Part shown: in pieces, positions 49,469 through 58,553 of the stretch
How the letters are laid out: every line of letters begins with the position of its first letter
How positions within the stretch are numbered: position 1 is the first letter of the stretch
The notes under the pieces: model-generated
Told to the model about the DNA's origin: nothing
Seen by the model: the letters and a program-made list of their open reading frames with translations, nothing else
Databases searched by the model: none
Translations under genes and position numbers: made by a program
From: Sphingomonas sanxanigenens DSM 19645 = NX02
Lineage (GTDB): Bacteria; Pseudomonadota; Alphaproteobacteria; Sphingomonadales; Sphingomonadaceae
Assembly (NCBI RefSeq): GCF_000512205.2
Contig: NZ_CP006644.1
Location: 2,474,520-2,538,519, forward strand
DNA length: 64,000 bases
Direction of reading: 5' to 3'

Positions 49469-51383
49469 CCACCCTCAGCGTACCCTGAAAATCCTGTGCG
49501 AGCTCGACATCGATGATGCAGCGGGCACCCGCTTTGGCAACGATCCCCTCGATACGGCCATCCTTTATTGCGCCCTGACTTGCCGCATGCACGGCCAGCG
49601 CATAATTCGTATCAGCACCGGAATCTTGAAGCTCGATCACGAGGGCTCCGGATTCCGATGGCGTGAATGCGACGCGCCGGCTGTTGGGAGTCAAAGGCAC
49701 CGCGCGCACATCACCAAGCGGCAGTCCCGAGCTTTGAGTCTTGCGTTGCTGCGATGCCCCGCCATCTGACGCAGGCCTATCGCCCCCGCCGGCATCATTT
49801 TCCCCGCCGCCGCTACCGCCGCCCTCGCCGGGACCATCCCCATCCCCGTCTCCGCTGCCATCTCCAGCCCCGCCTGCTTCGTCATCGACGCTCGCAGCAC
49901 TCCCGCCGAAGGTTCCGCCGCCCAGCTTAGGCTTGACCGCGCGCGCTCTGATCACGATCGCGCCCGCCGGATTTTCATCCTTCTGCTTGGCTGCACCTTC
50001 ATCGTCTTCGTCGCCGAAGAATGCCGCTAGCTCATCGAGGCTGGTTTCTTCCGCAACCGGATCCTTGGCGTGGCGCGCCAGCATTTTTCGAACCCATGTC
50101 GCCAGTTCACGGAGTGCTGTGCGTCCCTGCTGGCGGCGATCAGGGGGAAGGCGATCGGGCTCAAACGCATCGTGGCGAGGCGGCTCCATCGCGCGAAGCA
50201 GTTCCAGTCCTTTTTCGGTTGGGCATTCAAGAACTGCAGCGAATTCCTTGAAATCACCGAAACGGATCAGGCCCTGTAGCGATTCGGTGATGAGCATGCC
50301 ATTACGCAGCACCGCCACCCGCCGCGGCAGGTTCTCACCCACAAGAATGCGGAGCTCGCACTCGCCAAGGTGATAGTTTTCTGACTTCTCGACATGGACC
50401 TCGGTACCGCCCTCCAGCGCCCGGAGATAGCTGGCGACATTATCAAACTTTTCGGGTTCGCCAGCCTGTTCGGAGACGGACGCCTTAACGTCCGGATCGG
50501 CAAGCAGACCGCTGAGTGTTGCGGCGCTTATCACAATGCCGCCTTCAATATTCACTTCGAGTTCGCCGCGGCTGACTGCGCCAAAGAAGTTCTCGATAAT
50601 GTTGGCAGTCAGCACGTTCTGCCATCCCTTGGTCGGGGTGAAGCCGATGATGCTCAGCATCGTGCCCTGTTGCCCATCGAGTTTGCCGTCGGCATCCGCC
50701 AGACTAAGCCAGTCGGGAATGTCGCTGGTCAGCGAATCGACGGGCTGACACTGCTTGCGAACACCCCAGAATCCCGTGCCGCGCCTCGTCTTGCCGTCAG
50801 CGTCGAGGTGCGACATCAGCACCGACTTGCCCTGGACATAATGATGAAGCTGGTCTTGCTCGTCTGCCCAGACGGTGCTGACGAAGACGGTGCGAAGCTC
50901 GGAAACCGTGAATGGCGCAAACTTCCCGATCCCGTAAGAGCCGGTCGAGGTTCCGATCTTTTTGCTCTGTCCCGTGGCCTTCATCAGGGCGAAAAAAGGT
51001 TTGCCATTGACGCATGGACCTCGAAGCCCCGTGGTATTGGCGTCCCGAAGCTGAAGGACATGAATGTCCTTGCCATCGAGTAGCTTTGCGGCGTCAGCAA
51101 AGAATTTTGTCGCCTTCTCGCTGTCCTCGCCCGGTGCTGCCTCGGCGCAACGGGCCACGGCCCCCTTAAGATCGGAGATTCCAGGCACACTCTTAACCGG
51201 CACCTTGCGCAGCGACACGGTGATGCGAGCCGGCGAACCGATCTTGGCATCGATCGTATTCTGGGGCACCTCACGCCCGAGGTGCTGCAGACGATTTCCC
51301 GTGAAATGCTCGATGCCGGGATCGTTAAAACCGTCCCACTGGTCCGAACTGTCCACCGGGAACTCAAACCCCACCGCCTTCAT
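49452..51383 (-). CDS. MORC/MutL-like GHKL ATPase of a restriction/defence-like operon
   Basis: A 643-residue protein. Three GHKL ATP-site motifs are visible: N-box REVPQNTIDA (residues 37-46), motif II RDANTTGLRG (113-122) and the glycine lid STGSYGIGKFAP (146-157). An S5-like transducer region should follow (residues about 210-400). A linker of about 40 Gly/Asp/Ser residues (520-565) leads to a beta-rich C-terminal domain of about 80 residues. MORC/MutL-like ATPases next to DNA methyltransferases are known from comparative genomics of R-M systems. It starts at the next base after the methyltransferase stop. Confidence 0.82.
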   Translation of the reverse strand: MKAVGFEFPVDSSDQWDGFNDPGIEHFTGNRLQHLGREVPQNTIDAKIGSPARITVSLRKVPVKSVPGISDLKGAVARCAEAAPGEDSEKATKFFADAAKLLDGKDIHVLQLRDANTTGLRGPCVNGKPFFALMKATGQSKKIGTSTGSYGIGKFAPFTVSELRTVFVSTVWADEQDQLHHYVQGKSVLMSHLDADGKTRRGTGFWGVRKQCQPVDSLTSDIPDWLSLADADGKLDGQQGTMLSIIGFTPTKGWQNVLTANIIENFFGAVSRGELEVNIEGGIVISAATLSGLLADPDVKASVSEQAGEPEKFDNVASYLRALEGGTEVHVEKSENYHLGECELRILVGENLPRRVAVLRNGMLITESLQGLIRFGDFKEFAAVLECPTEKGLELLRAMEPPRHDAFEPDRLPPDRRQQGRTALRELATWVRKMLARHAKDPVAEETSLDELAAFFGDEDDEGAAKQKDENPAGAIVIRARAVKPKLGGGTFGGSAASVDDEAGGAGDGSGDGDGDGPGEGGGSGGGENDAGGGDRPASDGGASQQRKTQSSGLPLGDVRAVPLTPNSRRVAFTPSESGALVIELQDSGADTNYALAVHAASQGAIKDGRIEGIVAKAGARCIIDVELAQDFQGTLRVVANAI

Positions 51384-52367
51384 TCAGAGCCCCTCTTCTG
51401 CAAGTCTGATTCGGACCTTCTCAGCCAGCAAGTGGGCCACGGGAACCGTTACTGCATTGCCGACCTGAATGTAGCGTTTCGCACGCGGAACGTCGTCAGG
51501 AAAGATGAATTTCTCGGGAAATCCCTGCAGCGAAAGGCACTCGTATTCAGTCAGCTTCCGCAGTCCGCGGCTGTTCATAATAAACGGGACATTATGGCCG
51601 CCTAACCCCATGTTTGCTGTCAGCGTCGGACAAACACCGGGCTCTTTGGCGCGAACTTCATACTTCCGGAGCTGATACAAACACTCCCGATCGGTCACGC
51701 TGCTGCTTATCATCTTGAAATAGCGATTTTCGGTGGGAAGGTAATACTCATCTTCTGCGTGCCCATCGAAATCGATATATTTGCGCATATCCTTGGGGTT
51801 TTTGTCCTTCTCGGCAGGGAACTCAAAGCGGCCGCTCCGAAACGCATCCATGGAGAGCGCCACCATGAACAGGCGTGTGCGTTGCTGCGGGAGCGGGGTC
51901 AGCTCATTTGCTGTCAGCTCACAGCTGTTCTCCGGACGGAACCAGTATCCCGCTTTTCGGATCGCCCGCTGAAGCTCCAGAAACCACGCACCGCCCTCGC
52001 CGTAGCGGAGGAACGGCGCATTTTCGAGAACGAGCACCTTGGGCTTATTGGGTCCGAACTCATTGATAAGACGGATGATCTCGTAAAACAGCTTCCCGCG
52101 ATCATCTTCGAATCCCCGGCGCTCGCCCGCCTGCGAGAAGCTCTGGCAGGGAAAGCCGGCATGAAGCACGTCGACGGGCTCCAGCGCATCGCCGGAAACA
52201 CTGACATCGAGCACACTCTTCGTCAGAAGACGCACATGCGGAAGATTTTGGCTGTAGGTGGTGGCGGCATGCTCATTGACTTCAACCGCCCAGGCGGTGC
52301 TGAAGCCGGCTTGCTCGAAACCAAGGCAAAAGCCACCAATGCCTGAAAATAGCGCGCCGCACTTCAT
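51384..52367 (-). CDS. C5-cytosine DNA methyltransferase
   Basis: A 327-residue Dcm/M.HhaI-type enzyme that transfers methyl from SAM to cytosine C5. Motif I LFSGIGGFCLGFEQAG, motif IV GFPCQSFSQAGERRG (catalytic Cys74), motif VI VLENAP (the usual ENV is ENA), motif VIII QQRTRLFMVAL and motif X YIQVGNAVTVPVAHLLAEKV are all present. The region between VIII and X is short (about 110 residues), so one target-recognition domain. It heads the four-gene operon and should protect host DNA or mark it for the ATPase module. Confidence 0.93.
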   Translation of the reverse strand: MKCGALFSGIGGFCLGFEQAGFSTAWAVEVNEHAATTYSQNLPHVRLLTKSVLDVSVSGDALEPVDVLHAGFPCQSFSQAGERRGFEDDRGKLFYEIIRLINEFGPNKPKVLVLENAPFLRYGEGGAWFLELQRAIRKAGYWFRPENSCELTANELTPLPQQRTRLFMVALSMDAFRSGRFEFPAEKDKNPKDMRKYIDFDGHAEDEYYLPTENRYFKMISSSVTDRECLYQLRKYEVRAKEPGVCPTLTANMGLGGHNVPFIMNSRGLRKLTEYECLSLQGFPEKFIFPDDVPRAKRYIQVGNAVTVPVAHLLAEKVRIRLAEEGL

Positions 52368-52624
52368 GACCGGCCTATTCTGCTGGTAGCGGAGCGGCCA
52401 TCAGTGACACCCTTTTCGCCGCCAGTTCGAACTGAAATCTCTGCCGAGCCCGCGTCCACTCATTCCTCCGATCGTTCGCCGACCGGACTTATTCTGGCGC
52501 GTGTTCAGAAAGTTCGGCCGAAGCGAAATGCCTATGTCCACACGATCGCCTGACCGCGCGGCTGCACCCCTATAGCTTCGCGCAGCAGGAAAGCCAGTGC
52601 CGAGGGAAATTCCTTGATGTCCTC
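52368..52624. other. Upstream region of the methyltransferase operon
   Basis: No gene is supported. It should hold the operon promoter. No BOX-like repeats or clear palindromes seen. Confidence 0.3.
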
Positions 52625-52915
52625 CCCTGAAATGAGACCGATCTTGACAACGGCACCGAGCTAACATCGTTCGCCATCCTGCGTTGGTCGCAGCAGCGGC
52701 GGGTCGAGTGGCAATGCATCGCGCCCGGCAAGCCGATGCAGAACGGCTTCGTCGAGAGCTTCAACGGCCGCCTGCGGGACGAATCCCTCAACGAAACGCT
52801 GTACACGTCGCTGGCTCACGCCCGCTTCGTGCTCGCCGCTTGGCGGCACTACTACAATCACGTCAGACCGCACTCGAAACTGGGCGGTGGGATCCCCGCC
52901 GAGATTGCCCGCTAA
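52625..52915 (+). pseudogene. IS3-family OrfB C-terminal relic
   Basis: [40 protein letters not shown] and [20 protein letters not shown] are the second half of an IS3 OrfB catalytic domain, with the last catalytic Glu in FVESFNGR. The 5' half and OrfA are missing. It marks the seam between the accessory region and the chromosomal core. Confidence 0.85.
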
Positions 52916-53166
52916 CGTGTCTGGAGGCATGGCCCCAGGCACGTTGCCTTCAACCAACCATCATGAAGAAGCCGGACGCTACGTCTGACTGGTGACAATC
53001 AGGGGAGCACGTCAATCATGCTTGCTGCCCGGCGGCTTGGGCTTAGCTGTCGGCGTTCGCGGACGCCTGCGAAGCCAGAGGTTCTACGCCGATTCCCGCG
53101 TGTCGGGTCGCAGAGCAACTGCGTGCGCCTTGCCAGAAGACCGGGACCGGCGCGCGCCTTATCCCG
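52916..53166. other. Seam between IS3 relic and chromosomal core
   Basis: No gene is supported. The first 80 bp probably belong to the IS3 relic (the plus strand reads TIMKKPDATSDW after its stop). The rest is downstream of the ankyrin gene. Confidence 0.35.
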
Positions 53167-53748
53167 TCATTGTTTGAAGCCGCCCGGCGCGCGGTCGGTT
53201 CGCGGCTGCAGCCGTGCTGCGAGCCCGTCATTTCCCTGTGCGGCGGCCACCATCGCGGCGGTGCGTCCCGCAGCGTCGGCGATGGCCGGGTCGCCGCCGG
53301 CCGCCAGAAGCATCTCGATCTGCCTCGTCCGCCCGAACAGCGCGGCCATCATCAGCGCGGTCTGGCCCGCATTGTTGCGCGCGTTGACGTCACACTTTTC
53401 CTTCAGCAGCCGCTCTGCAATCGCATCGTCGCCCTTGAACGCCACGCCCATCTGCGCCGTGTTGCCCTGACTGGCGTCGGGCTTGCACGCATCCGCCCCC
53501 GCAGCGATCAGCGCATCCACCGCCGCCGCCTGGCCGTTATAGGCGGCAAGGATCAACGGGGTGAATCCGCGCGCTTCATAGGCGTTCACGTCCGCGCCGT
53601 TCTTCGCAAGGAACGGGATCAGATCGGTGCGGCCGAGTTTCGCCGCCTCGAACAGCAGGTCCTGCCGCCGCTCGGGCGGGGGAAGCTCCCGGGCGGGTGC
53701 CGGAGCCGCGGCGAGCGCGGCTCCGGCCAACATGGCAAGCACGCTCAT
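53167..53748 (-). CDS. Ankyrin-repeat protein paired with catalase (AnkB-like)
   Basis: A 193-residue exported protein. A short signal peptide (MSVLAMLAGAALAAAPAPA) precedes about four ankyrin repeats: DLLFEAAKLGRTDLIPFLAKNGADVN, GFTPLILAAYNGQAAAVDALIAAGAD, and GQTALMMAALFGRTRQIEMLLAAGGD. Its start overlaps the catalase stop. In Pseudomonas, AnkB next to KatB supports catalase activity in the periplasm; the same pairing here suggests the same role. Confidence 0.88.
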   Translation of the reverse strand: MSVLAMLAGAALAAAPAPARELPPPERRQDLLFEAAKLGRTDLIPFLAKNGADVNAYEARGFTPLILAAYNGQAAAVDALIAAGADACKPDASQGNTAQMGVAFKGDDAIAERLLKEKCDVNARNNAGQTALMMAALFGRTRQIEMLLAAGGDPAIADAAGRTAAMVAAAQGNDGLAARLQPRTDRAPGGFKQ

Positions 53749-55442
53749 TTCCCCGCGTAACGGGCGTCGAGCGACGCATTATATTCGGCGATCGCCTTCT
53801 CGACCTCGCTTGCCGGCACATTGACGGCCTGGCCGAGCCGCGTGCCGAGATCCCGGTCGGCCTGCGCGAAATAGCTGACCATGATCACCTTGGTGCGCAG
53901 CGAGGTGACGACGTTCAGGTCCCCCGCGAGGTTCTTGACCAGATCCGCCTTGTCGGCCGGCTTGAGCGCCCGATAGAAGGCACCCGCCTGGTCGAACGGT
54001 TCGGTCCGCGAGATCGGCGCGGTCTGCACGATCGCGTCGATCCTGTGGGGCGCCGGCGCGAACCTCGGATCGACCGCCTTCTTCGCCGTAACCGAAGGGA
54101 AGTAGTTCACGTCGATCTTGCCGGTCGCATGATCGAGCTGGCCGTCCTGGTAGTTGTTGACGACATCCACCCGCGGGCGATTCACCGGCAGATCCATGAC
54201 GTTGGCGCCGATGCGGTAGCGCTGGGTGTCCGAATAGGAGAATAGCCGCCCCTGGAGCATGCGGTCGGGCGACGGCTCGATCCCGGGCACGAGATTGGCC
54301 GGCGCGAAGGCGGACTGCTCGGTGAAGCGGAAGAAATTCTCCGGCACCTTGTTCAGCGTCATCTCGCCGATCTTGCGGAACGGGACGCCGAGCCACTCCT
54401 TGGTGTCGTCGAACGGGTTATAGGGCAGCTTGGCGAGTTCCTCCGCGGTCTGGGTCTGCACCATCAGGTCCCAGCTGGGGAAGTTGCCCTTCGCGATTTC
54501 GCCGTAGAGATCGTCGGTCAGATGGTTGAACGGCGCCTTGTTGGCGGTGTCGCCATCGAGATTCTTGACTCCCTGGTGGCTGATCCAGCGGAACTTGGCG
54601 AAGATAGTCTTGCCATCCTTGCCGACGAGCTTGAAGGCATGAACGCCGTTACCGTCCATCGTTCGGTACGACGCGGGCGTGCCAAGGTTCGAATAGACGT
54701 GGACAAGCATGTTGGTCGCCTCGGGCGTGCCCGAGAAGAATTCGAACAGGCGGTTGGGATCCTGCTTGTTGGTGACCGGCGAGGGCTTGAGCGAATGGAT
54801 CATGTCCGGGAACTGGATGGCGTCGCGGATGAAGAAGATCGGCAGATTGTTGCCGACGAGATCCCAATTGCCCTGATCGGTGTAGAACTTGACCGCGAAG
54901 CCGTGCGGATCGCGCAGCCCCTCCGGCGATCCAGACGGATGGATCACGGTGGAGAAGCGGACGAAGACCGGCGTTTCCTTGCCACGCTGCGCGAACAGCG
55001 AGGCGGTGGTGATGTCGGATAGATCGGCGGTGGCACGGAACACACCATGCGCGCCGGTGCCGCGCGCATGGACCACGCGCTCCGGCACGCGCTCGCGGTC
55101 GAAGCGGGCGAGCTTCTCGATCAGCGTGATATCCTCGAGCAGCACGGGGCCAGTGTCCCCGGCGGCGAGCGAGTTGCGATTGTCGCCGATCGGTGCGCCG
55201 TTGTCGCGCGTCATCTGCGGTGCTTTGGGCGAGGTGGCGCCGCCTTTGGCATCGACGGTACCCGACACGCCGGCTTGGGCGGGCGGCGGATTGGCGGCGG
55301 CGCTGGGCGCAGCCACCGTGGCCATGCGCGTTTCGACCTGCGTCTGCTGCGGATCGACCGTCTGCGCAGTAACGGGTACGGCGGCGACAAGCGCCGTGGC
55401 CGATAATAGCCGTGCGAGCCGGCCAGTCGATCGTATGAGCAT
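53745..55442 (-). CDS. Periplasmic catalase (KatB/KatA-like, clade with signal peptide)
   Basis: A 565-residue haem catalase. ATG 55442 follows AGAGGAGGAA and opens a signal peptide to about residue 26 (AAVPVTAQ), so export is expected; a disordered stretch to residue 75 follows. The catalytic His is in ERVVHARGTGAHG (His125), the Asn region in DLVGNNLPIFFIRD, and the haem-ligand Tyr in GRLFSYSDTQRYRIG. It removes hydrogen peroxide in the periplasm. The ankyrin gene is translationally coupled. Confidence 0.94.
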   Translation of the reverse strand: MLIRSTGRLARLLSATALVAAVPVTAQTVDPQQTQVETRMATVAAPSAAANPPPAQAGVSGTVDAKGGATSPKAPQMTRDNGAPIGDNRNSLAAGDTGPVLLEDITLIEKLARFDRERVPERVVHARGTGAHGVFRATADLSDITTASLFAQRGKETPVFVRFSTVIHPSGSPEGLRDPHGFAVKFYTDQGNWDLVGNNLPIFFIRDAIQFPDMIHSLKPSPVTNKQDPNRLFEFFSGTPEATNMLVHVYSNLGTPASYRTMDGNGVHAFKLVGKDGKTIFAKFRWISHQGVKNLDGDTANKAPFNHLTDDLYGEIAKGNFPSWDLMVQTQTAEELAKLPYNPFDDTKEWLGVPFRKIGEMTLNKVPENFFRFTEQSAFAPANLVPGIEPSPDRMLQGRLFSYSDTQRYRIGANVMDLPVNRPRVDVVNNYQDGQLDHATGKIDVNYFPSVTAKKAVDPRFAPAPHRIDAIVQTAPISRTEPFDQAGAFYRALKPADKADLVKNLAGDLNVVTSLRTKVIMVSYFAQADRDLGTRLGQAVNVPASEVEKAIAEYNASLDARYAGK

Positions 55443-55745
55443 CGCTTCCTCCTCTGTTATAAGGAGGACGTAGCCCATCTTCGGAGGCATCACTAAGCGG
55501 ATTATACCTATCAGTGTGATCGATCGGGCAACTTAGGTGCAACTTGACGCGCGACCGCAGCGGTACTGCGCGGGTATCCGCATCGGCGGTTTTGAGGTGT
55601 CGCTTTCTTACAGGGAGCATAGGGGAGAGGCTGGCTGCGTCTTGCGGCAACAGCTGTCGATCGCCAAGAATAGAGGCACGCTACACGAATATAAGCGCGA
55701 AGGCGGTAGTGATCGACGCCGCAGGCGCTTGTCTGCGCAGCGCCC
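55443..55745. other. Catalase upstream region
   Basis: No gene is supported. It should hold the catalase promoter. Near 55500-55530 there is AT-rich text ATTATACCTATCAGTGTGAT with a TGATAGGT element that could be part of an OxyR-type site; the match is weak. Confidence 0.3.
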
Positions 55746-56231
55746 CTAGCGATCGCCAACGGGCCCATCACTGCACAGCACGCTGACGCGCTGCTTCTGT
55801 TGCCGCACCAGCCGGGATCTGTGGGCGTACGTGTTGTAGCGGCTGCCGATCCGGCCGTTGGCGAGGAGCTGGCCGAGTTCCGATTCCATGCGCACGACGC
55901 GCGCCCGCAATTGCGCCAGATCCGCATCCGTGCATCGCGCGGGTACCGACAACGAACCTAGGCCTTCCGCGGCGTCATCCTGCTCGGCTGTGCGCTGCTG
56001 CCTGCGCGCGCCGAAATCATGGGGATCACGAAGCGGGAACGGCGTCTCATCGATGAGAATGCGATATTCCCGCGCCGCCGCTTCATGGCCGTGCCGCAAC
56101 ATGCTTTCGCCGGCAGCTTCCGCCCGCATGATCGCGCTCTGCTCATCGAACAACAGCCGGTTGAGATCCACGTCAGGCGGGCCAGACACGTTCGCCACGC
56201 CTCCCGCGCCGGGTTCCAAAACGTTCGTCAT
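55746..56231 (-). CDS. Hypothetical protein
   Basis: A possible 161-residue protein MTNVLEPGAGGVANVSGPPD with a helical centre (RLLFDEQSAIMRAEAAGESMLRHGHEAAAREYRI) and a coiled-coil-like DADLAQLRARVVRMESELGQLLANG. A GGGAGAA ribosome site precedes ATG 56231. No family recognised, and the reading is supported only by frame length, ribosome site and heptad pattern. Confidence 0.5.
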   Translation of the reverse strand: MTNVLEPGAGGVANVSGPPDVDLNRLLFDEQSAIMRAEAAGESMLRHGHEAAAREYRILIDETPFPLRDPHDFGARRQQRTAEQDDAAEGLGSLSVPARCTDADLAQLRARVVRMESELGQLLANGRIGSRYNTYAHRSRLVRQQKQRVSVLCSDGPVGDR

Positions 56232-56515
56232 ATCAATTCTCCCGTTCCCAGCGGGAGCACGACGGATCTCTCAGCCGCACCTACGCTGTGAGTACGGGTG
56301 CGATACGTTTGATATAGGTAGTGTGTCGGCCCATTACGAGAGCGGCGCCCGACCGTCGCGTAGGCGGAATGACGGTTGCCGGAACGGGCGATTATGCGGT
56401 CCGGGGAACATGCCCCATTGTCTGCGCCCGCAGCCAACGGGCGGTTCTGATCGAAGATCCGTTGATTGAGCTTCGCCAAGCCCGAGCACGGCCTCGCGAA
56501 CCTTGCGCCTCTGAC

Positions 56516-56698
56516 TTAAGACGGATTGCAGGACGACGGATGATGACCAAGCTTCGCGTCAAGCGCGTGTATGGCAAGGTCGAGGTGCGCGCCGGGTTCC
56601 AGGGCGTTGGCGCTATCCAGCAACTGCAGCGCTTCAGCCATCAACGCTCTCGCTCGAGAAAGAATGATGACGGCGTTCGCCCTATCGTCTCTGCCCAT
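56516..56698 (-). CDS. Small hypothetical protein
   Basis: A 60-residue frame MGRDDRANAVIILSRARALM followed by LQLLDSANALEPGAHLDLAIHALDAKLG. It is helical and well organised, reminiscent of small sphingomonad proteins found beside the preceding type of gene. A weak AAGGAA lies 12 bp before ATG 56698. Confidence 0.45.
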   Translation of the reverse strand: MGRDDRANAVIILSRARALMAEALQLLDSANALEPGAHLDLAIHALDAKLGHHPSSCNPS

Positions 56699-56884
56699 CG
56701 GATGTTTCGTTCCTTGACCGATTTCCGCGACACGCGCGGCGCTGGCGACTCCGTCACCGGGAGATCAAGACGCTTGAAGCTTGAAGGAGTTGCAGCTTCG
56801 TCCGAAAACAACGCCGATCAAGCCTTGTTCGCGGCATCGCGGGCTACCTGTGAGCGGTCGAGATCGTGCGCATTCAGCGGCACC

Positions 56885-57559
56885 TTACAATAGGGGCGCT
56901 CCCCCTGCCCGCGCATCCCAGCCGAGCATCGCCACTGCGGCGACCTCTTCCAGGTCAGCGCGCGTCGCGCCGTCGCGCGCGAGGATCGACATGCCGTTCT
57001 GGACGATCTGTACGAACCGGGCGAGGGCCGCGGTATCCGTATCGACGGGAACATCGCCGTCCGCGACGCCCTGATCCAGCCGCCGCTTGAGCCGCGCGAA
57101 AGTCTCGACGCGCGCCGCGCGCACCAGATCACCGAGTTCGGCATGCCCCTCGCTGCCGACCGACGACAGCGCCACCATGCAGCCGCGCGGGTTATCGACG
57201 ACGCAACCGGTGAGCGCCGCGGCCGAATCCATCAGGAAAGCCTCGAACGCCGCGCGCGCAGTCGCGGCGGCGGCGAAGCGCGTCCAGAAATGGGGCTCGT
57301 TATGCTCGTGATAGTGGCGCAGCGCCTCGCCGTAGAGCGCCTCCTTCGAGCCGAAGGCAGCGTAGAGGCTGGGCGATCCAATTCCCATCGCCTTGGTCAG
57401 GTCGGCGATCGACGTCGCCTCATAACCCCTGGTCCAGAACAGCCGCGTCGCGCTGGCGAGCGCCGCCTCCCGGTCGAACGCGCGCGGCCGCCCGCGCGTG
57501 CGCGCGCGGGCGTCTTCCGCTTGCGCAGGCGTATCTCCGGGGTGATCGGCTTTCTGCAT
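56885..57559 (-). CDS. TetR/AcrR-family repressor
   Basis: A 224-residue TetR with a basic N-terminal tail ([20 protein letters not shown]) and the [46 protein letters not shown] (residues 38-80). The C-terminal domain is of the AefR/YxaF-like type with [10 protein letters not shown]. It is divergent from an SDR oxidoreductase gene 80 bp away and probably represses it and itself. Confidence 0.92.
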   Translation of the reverse strand: MQKADHPGDTPAQAEDARARTRGRPRAFDREAALASATRLFWTRGYEATSIADLTKAMGIGSPSLYAAFGSKEALYGEALRHYHEHNEPHFWTRFAAAATARAAFEAFLMDSAAALTGCVVDNPRGCMVALSSVGSEGHAELGDLVRAARVETFARLKRRLDQGVADGDVPVDTDTAALARFVQIVQNGMSILARDGATRADLEEVAAVAMLGWDARAGGAPLL

Positions 57560-57639
57560 CGATCGATATATAAATCAGTTGACACCCGAAATCAACGACC
57601 CTAGCCGATTGTGTATCGATCACTATAGAAAGCAAGTCC
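57560..57639. promoter_or_regulatory. Divergent TetR/SDR promoter region
   Basis: This 80-bp gap must contain both promoters. TTGACA at 57580-57585 is a plausible -35 element for the SDR gene. ATCGATCGAT near 57560 and TGTATCGATCAC near 57609-57620 are palindromic pieces that could be TetR operators. Confidence 0.4.
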
Positions 57640-58380
57640 ATGACTGAACTGACCGGCAAGCGCGCGCTCGTCACGGGCGCGTCGCGCGGCATCGGTGCGG
57701 CGATCGCATTGGCGCTCGCTGAAAAAGGTGCCGACGTGGCGATCACCTATGAGCGCTCCGCGGACCTCGCCGCGGAGGTCGTCCGCGCGATCGAGGAGCA
57801 GGGCGTCAAAGGCTTCGCCTTTCAGGCGGACAGCGCCGATCCCGTAGCGGTCAAGCGCTCGGTGGACGATGCCGCGGCGGCGCTGGGCGGGCTCGACATC
57901 CTCGTCAACAACGCCGCGATCGTGATCTACGACACGATCGCGGACATGGCGCTGCACGCGATCGACGCGTTGCTCGACGTCAACATCCGCTCGCCGATCC
58001 TCGCGGCGCAGGCGGCGATCCCGCACCTGCGCGAAGGCGGCCGGGTGATCGGCATCGGATCGGCAGGCGCGGACCGCATCGTGGGAGACACCGGCACGGT
58101 CTATTACATGACCAAGTCCGCGCTGCATTCCTTCACCCGCGGTCTCGCCCGCGAGCTCGGCCCCCGCGACATCACCGTCAACCTCGTTCAACCGGGCTCG
58201 ACCAATACCGACATGAACCCCGCCGACGGCGAGTTCGCGGACTTCCAGCGCAGCCTGATCCCGCTCGGCCGCTATGGCGAGCCGCGTGACGTGGCGGCCG
58301 CGGTTGCGTTCCTTGCCAGCCCGGCCGCGCGGCAGATCAGCGGCGTCGTCCTGAATGTGGATGGCGGGCTGAACACCTGA
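57640..58380 (+). CDS. Short-chain dehydrogenase/reductase
   Basis: A 246-residue classical SDR: cofactor loop TGASRGIGAAIALALAEKG (residues 11-29), the NNAA motif in LDILVNNAAIVIYD, catalytic Ser near GIGSAGADR, YYMTKSAL (Tyr/Lys pair) and the C-terminal GVVLNVDGGLNT. It probably uses NADP(H) on a carbonyl or alcohol substrate; FabG-like proteins of this type under a local TetR often act in detoxification. ATG 57640, close to the divergent TetR. Confidence 0.93.
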   Translation: MTELTGKRALVTGASRGIGAAIALALAEKGADVAITYERSADLAAEVVRAIEEQGVKGFAFQADSADPVAVKRSVDDAAAALGGLDILVNNAAIVIYDTIADMALHAIDALLDVNIRSPILAAQAAIPHLREGGRVIGIGSAGADRIVGDTGTVYYMTKSALHSFTRGLARELGPRDITVNLVQPGSTNTDMNPADGEFADFQRSLIPLGRYGEPRDVAAAVAFLASPAARQISGVVLNVDGGLNT

Positions 58381-58553
58381 CGGCATCGGCCCGGCTCTGC
58401 CCCGCCTATCGTCGTACTCGACGATAGGCGGTGGCGGCGTGCATAGTCCTGATGCGCGGCGGGCAAAGCCGCAATGGAACCGGATCGCGGCGCGCGGGCT
58501 TCCACAAAGTGCCGCCCGCAACAGAGGGCGCCACAGCCAGGGAGTCTGCCGTC

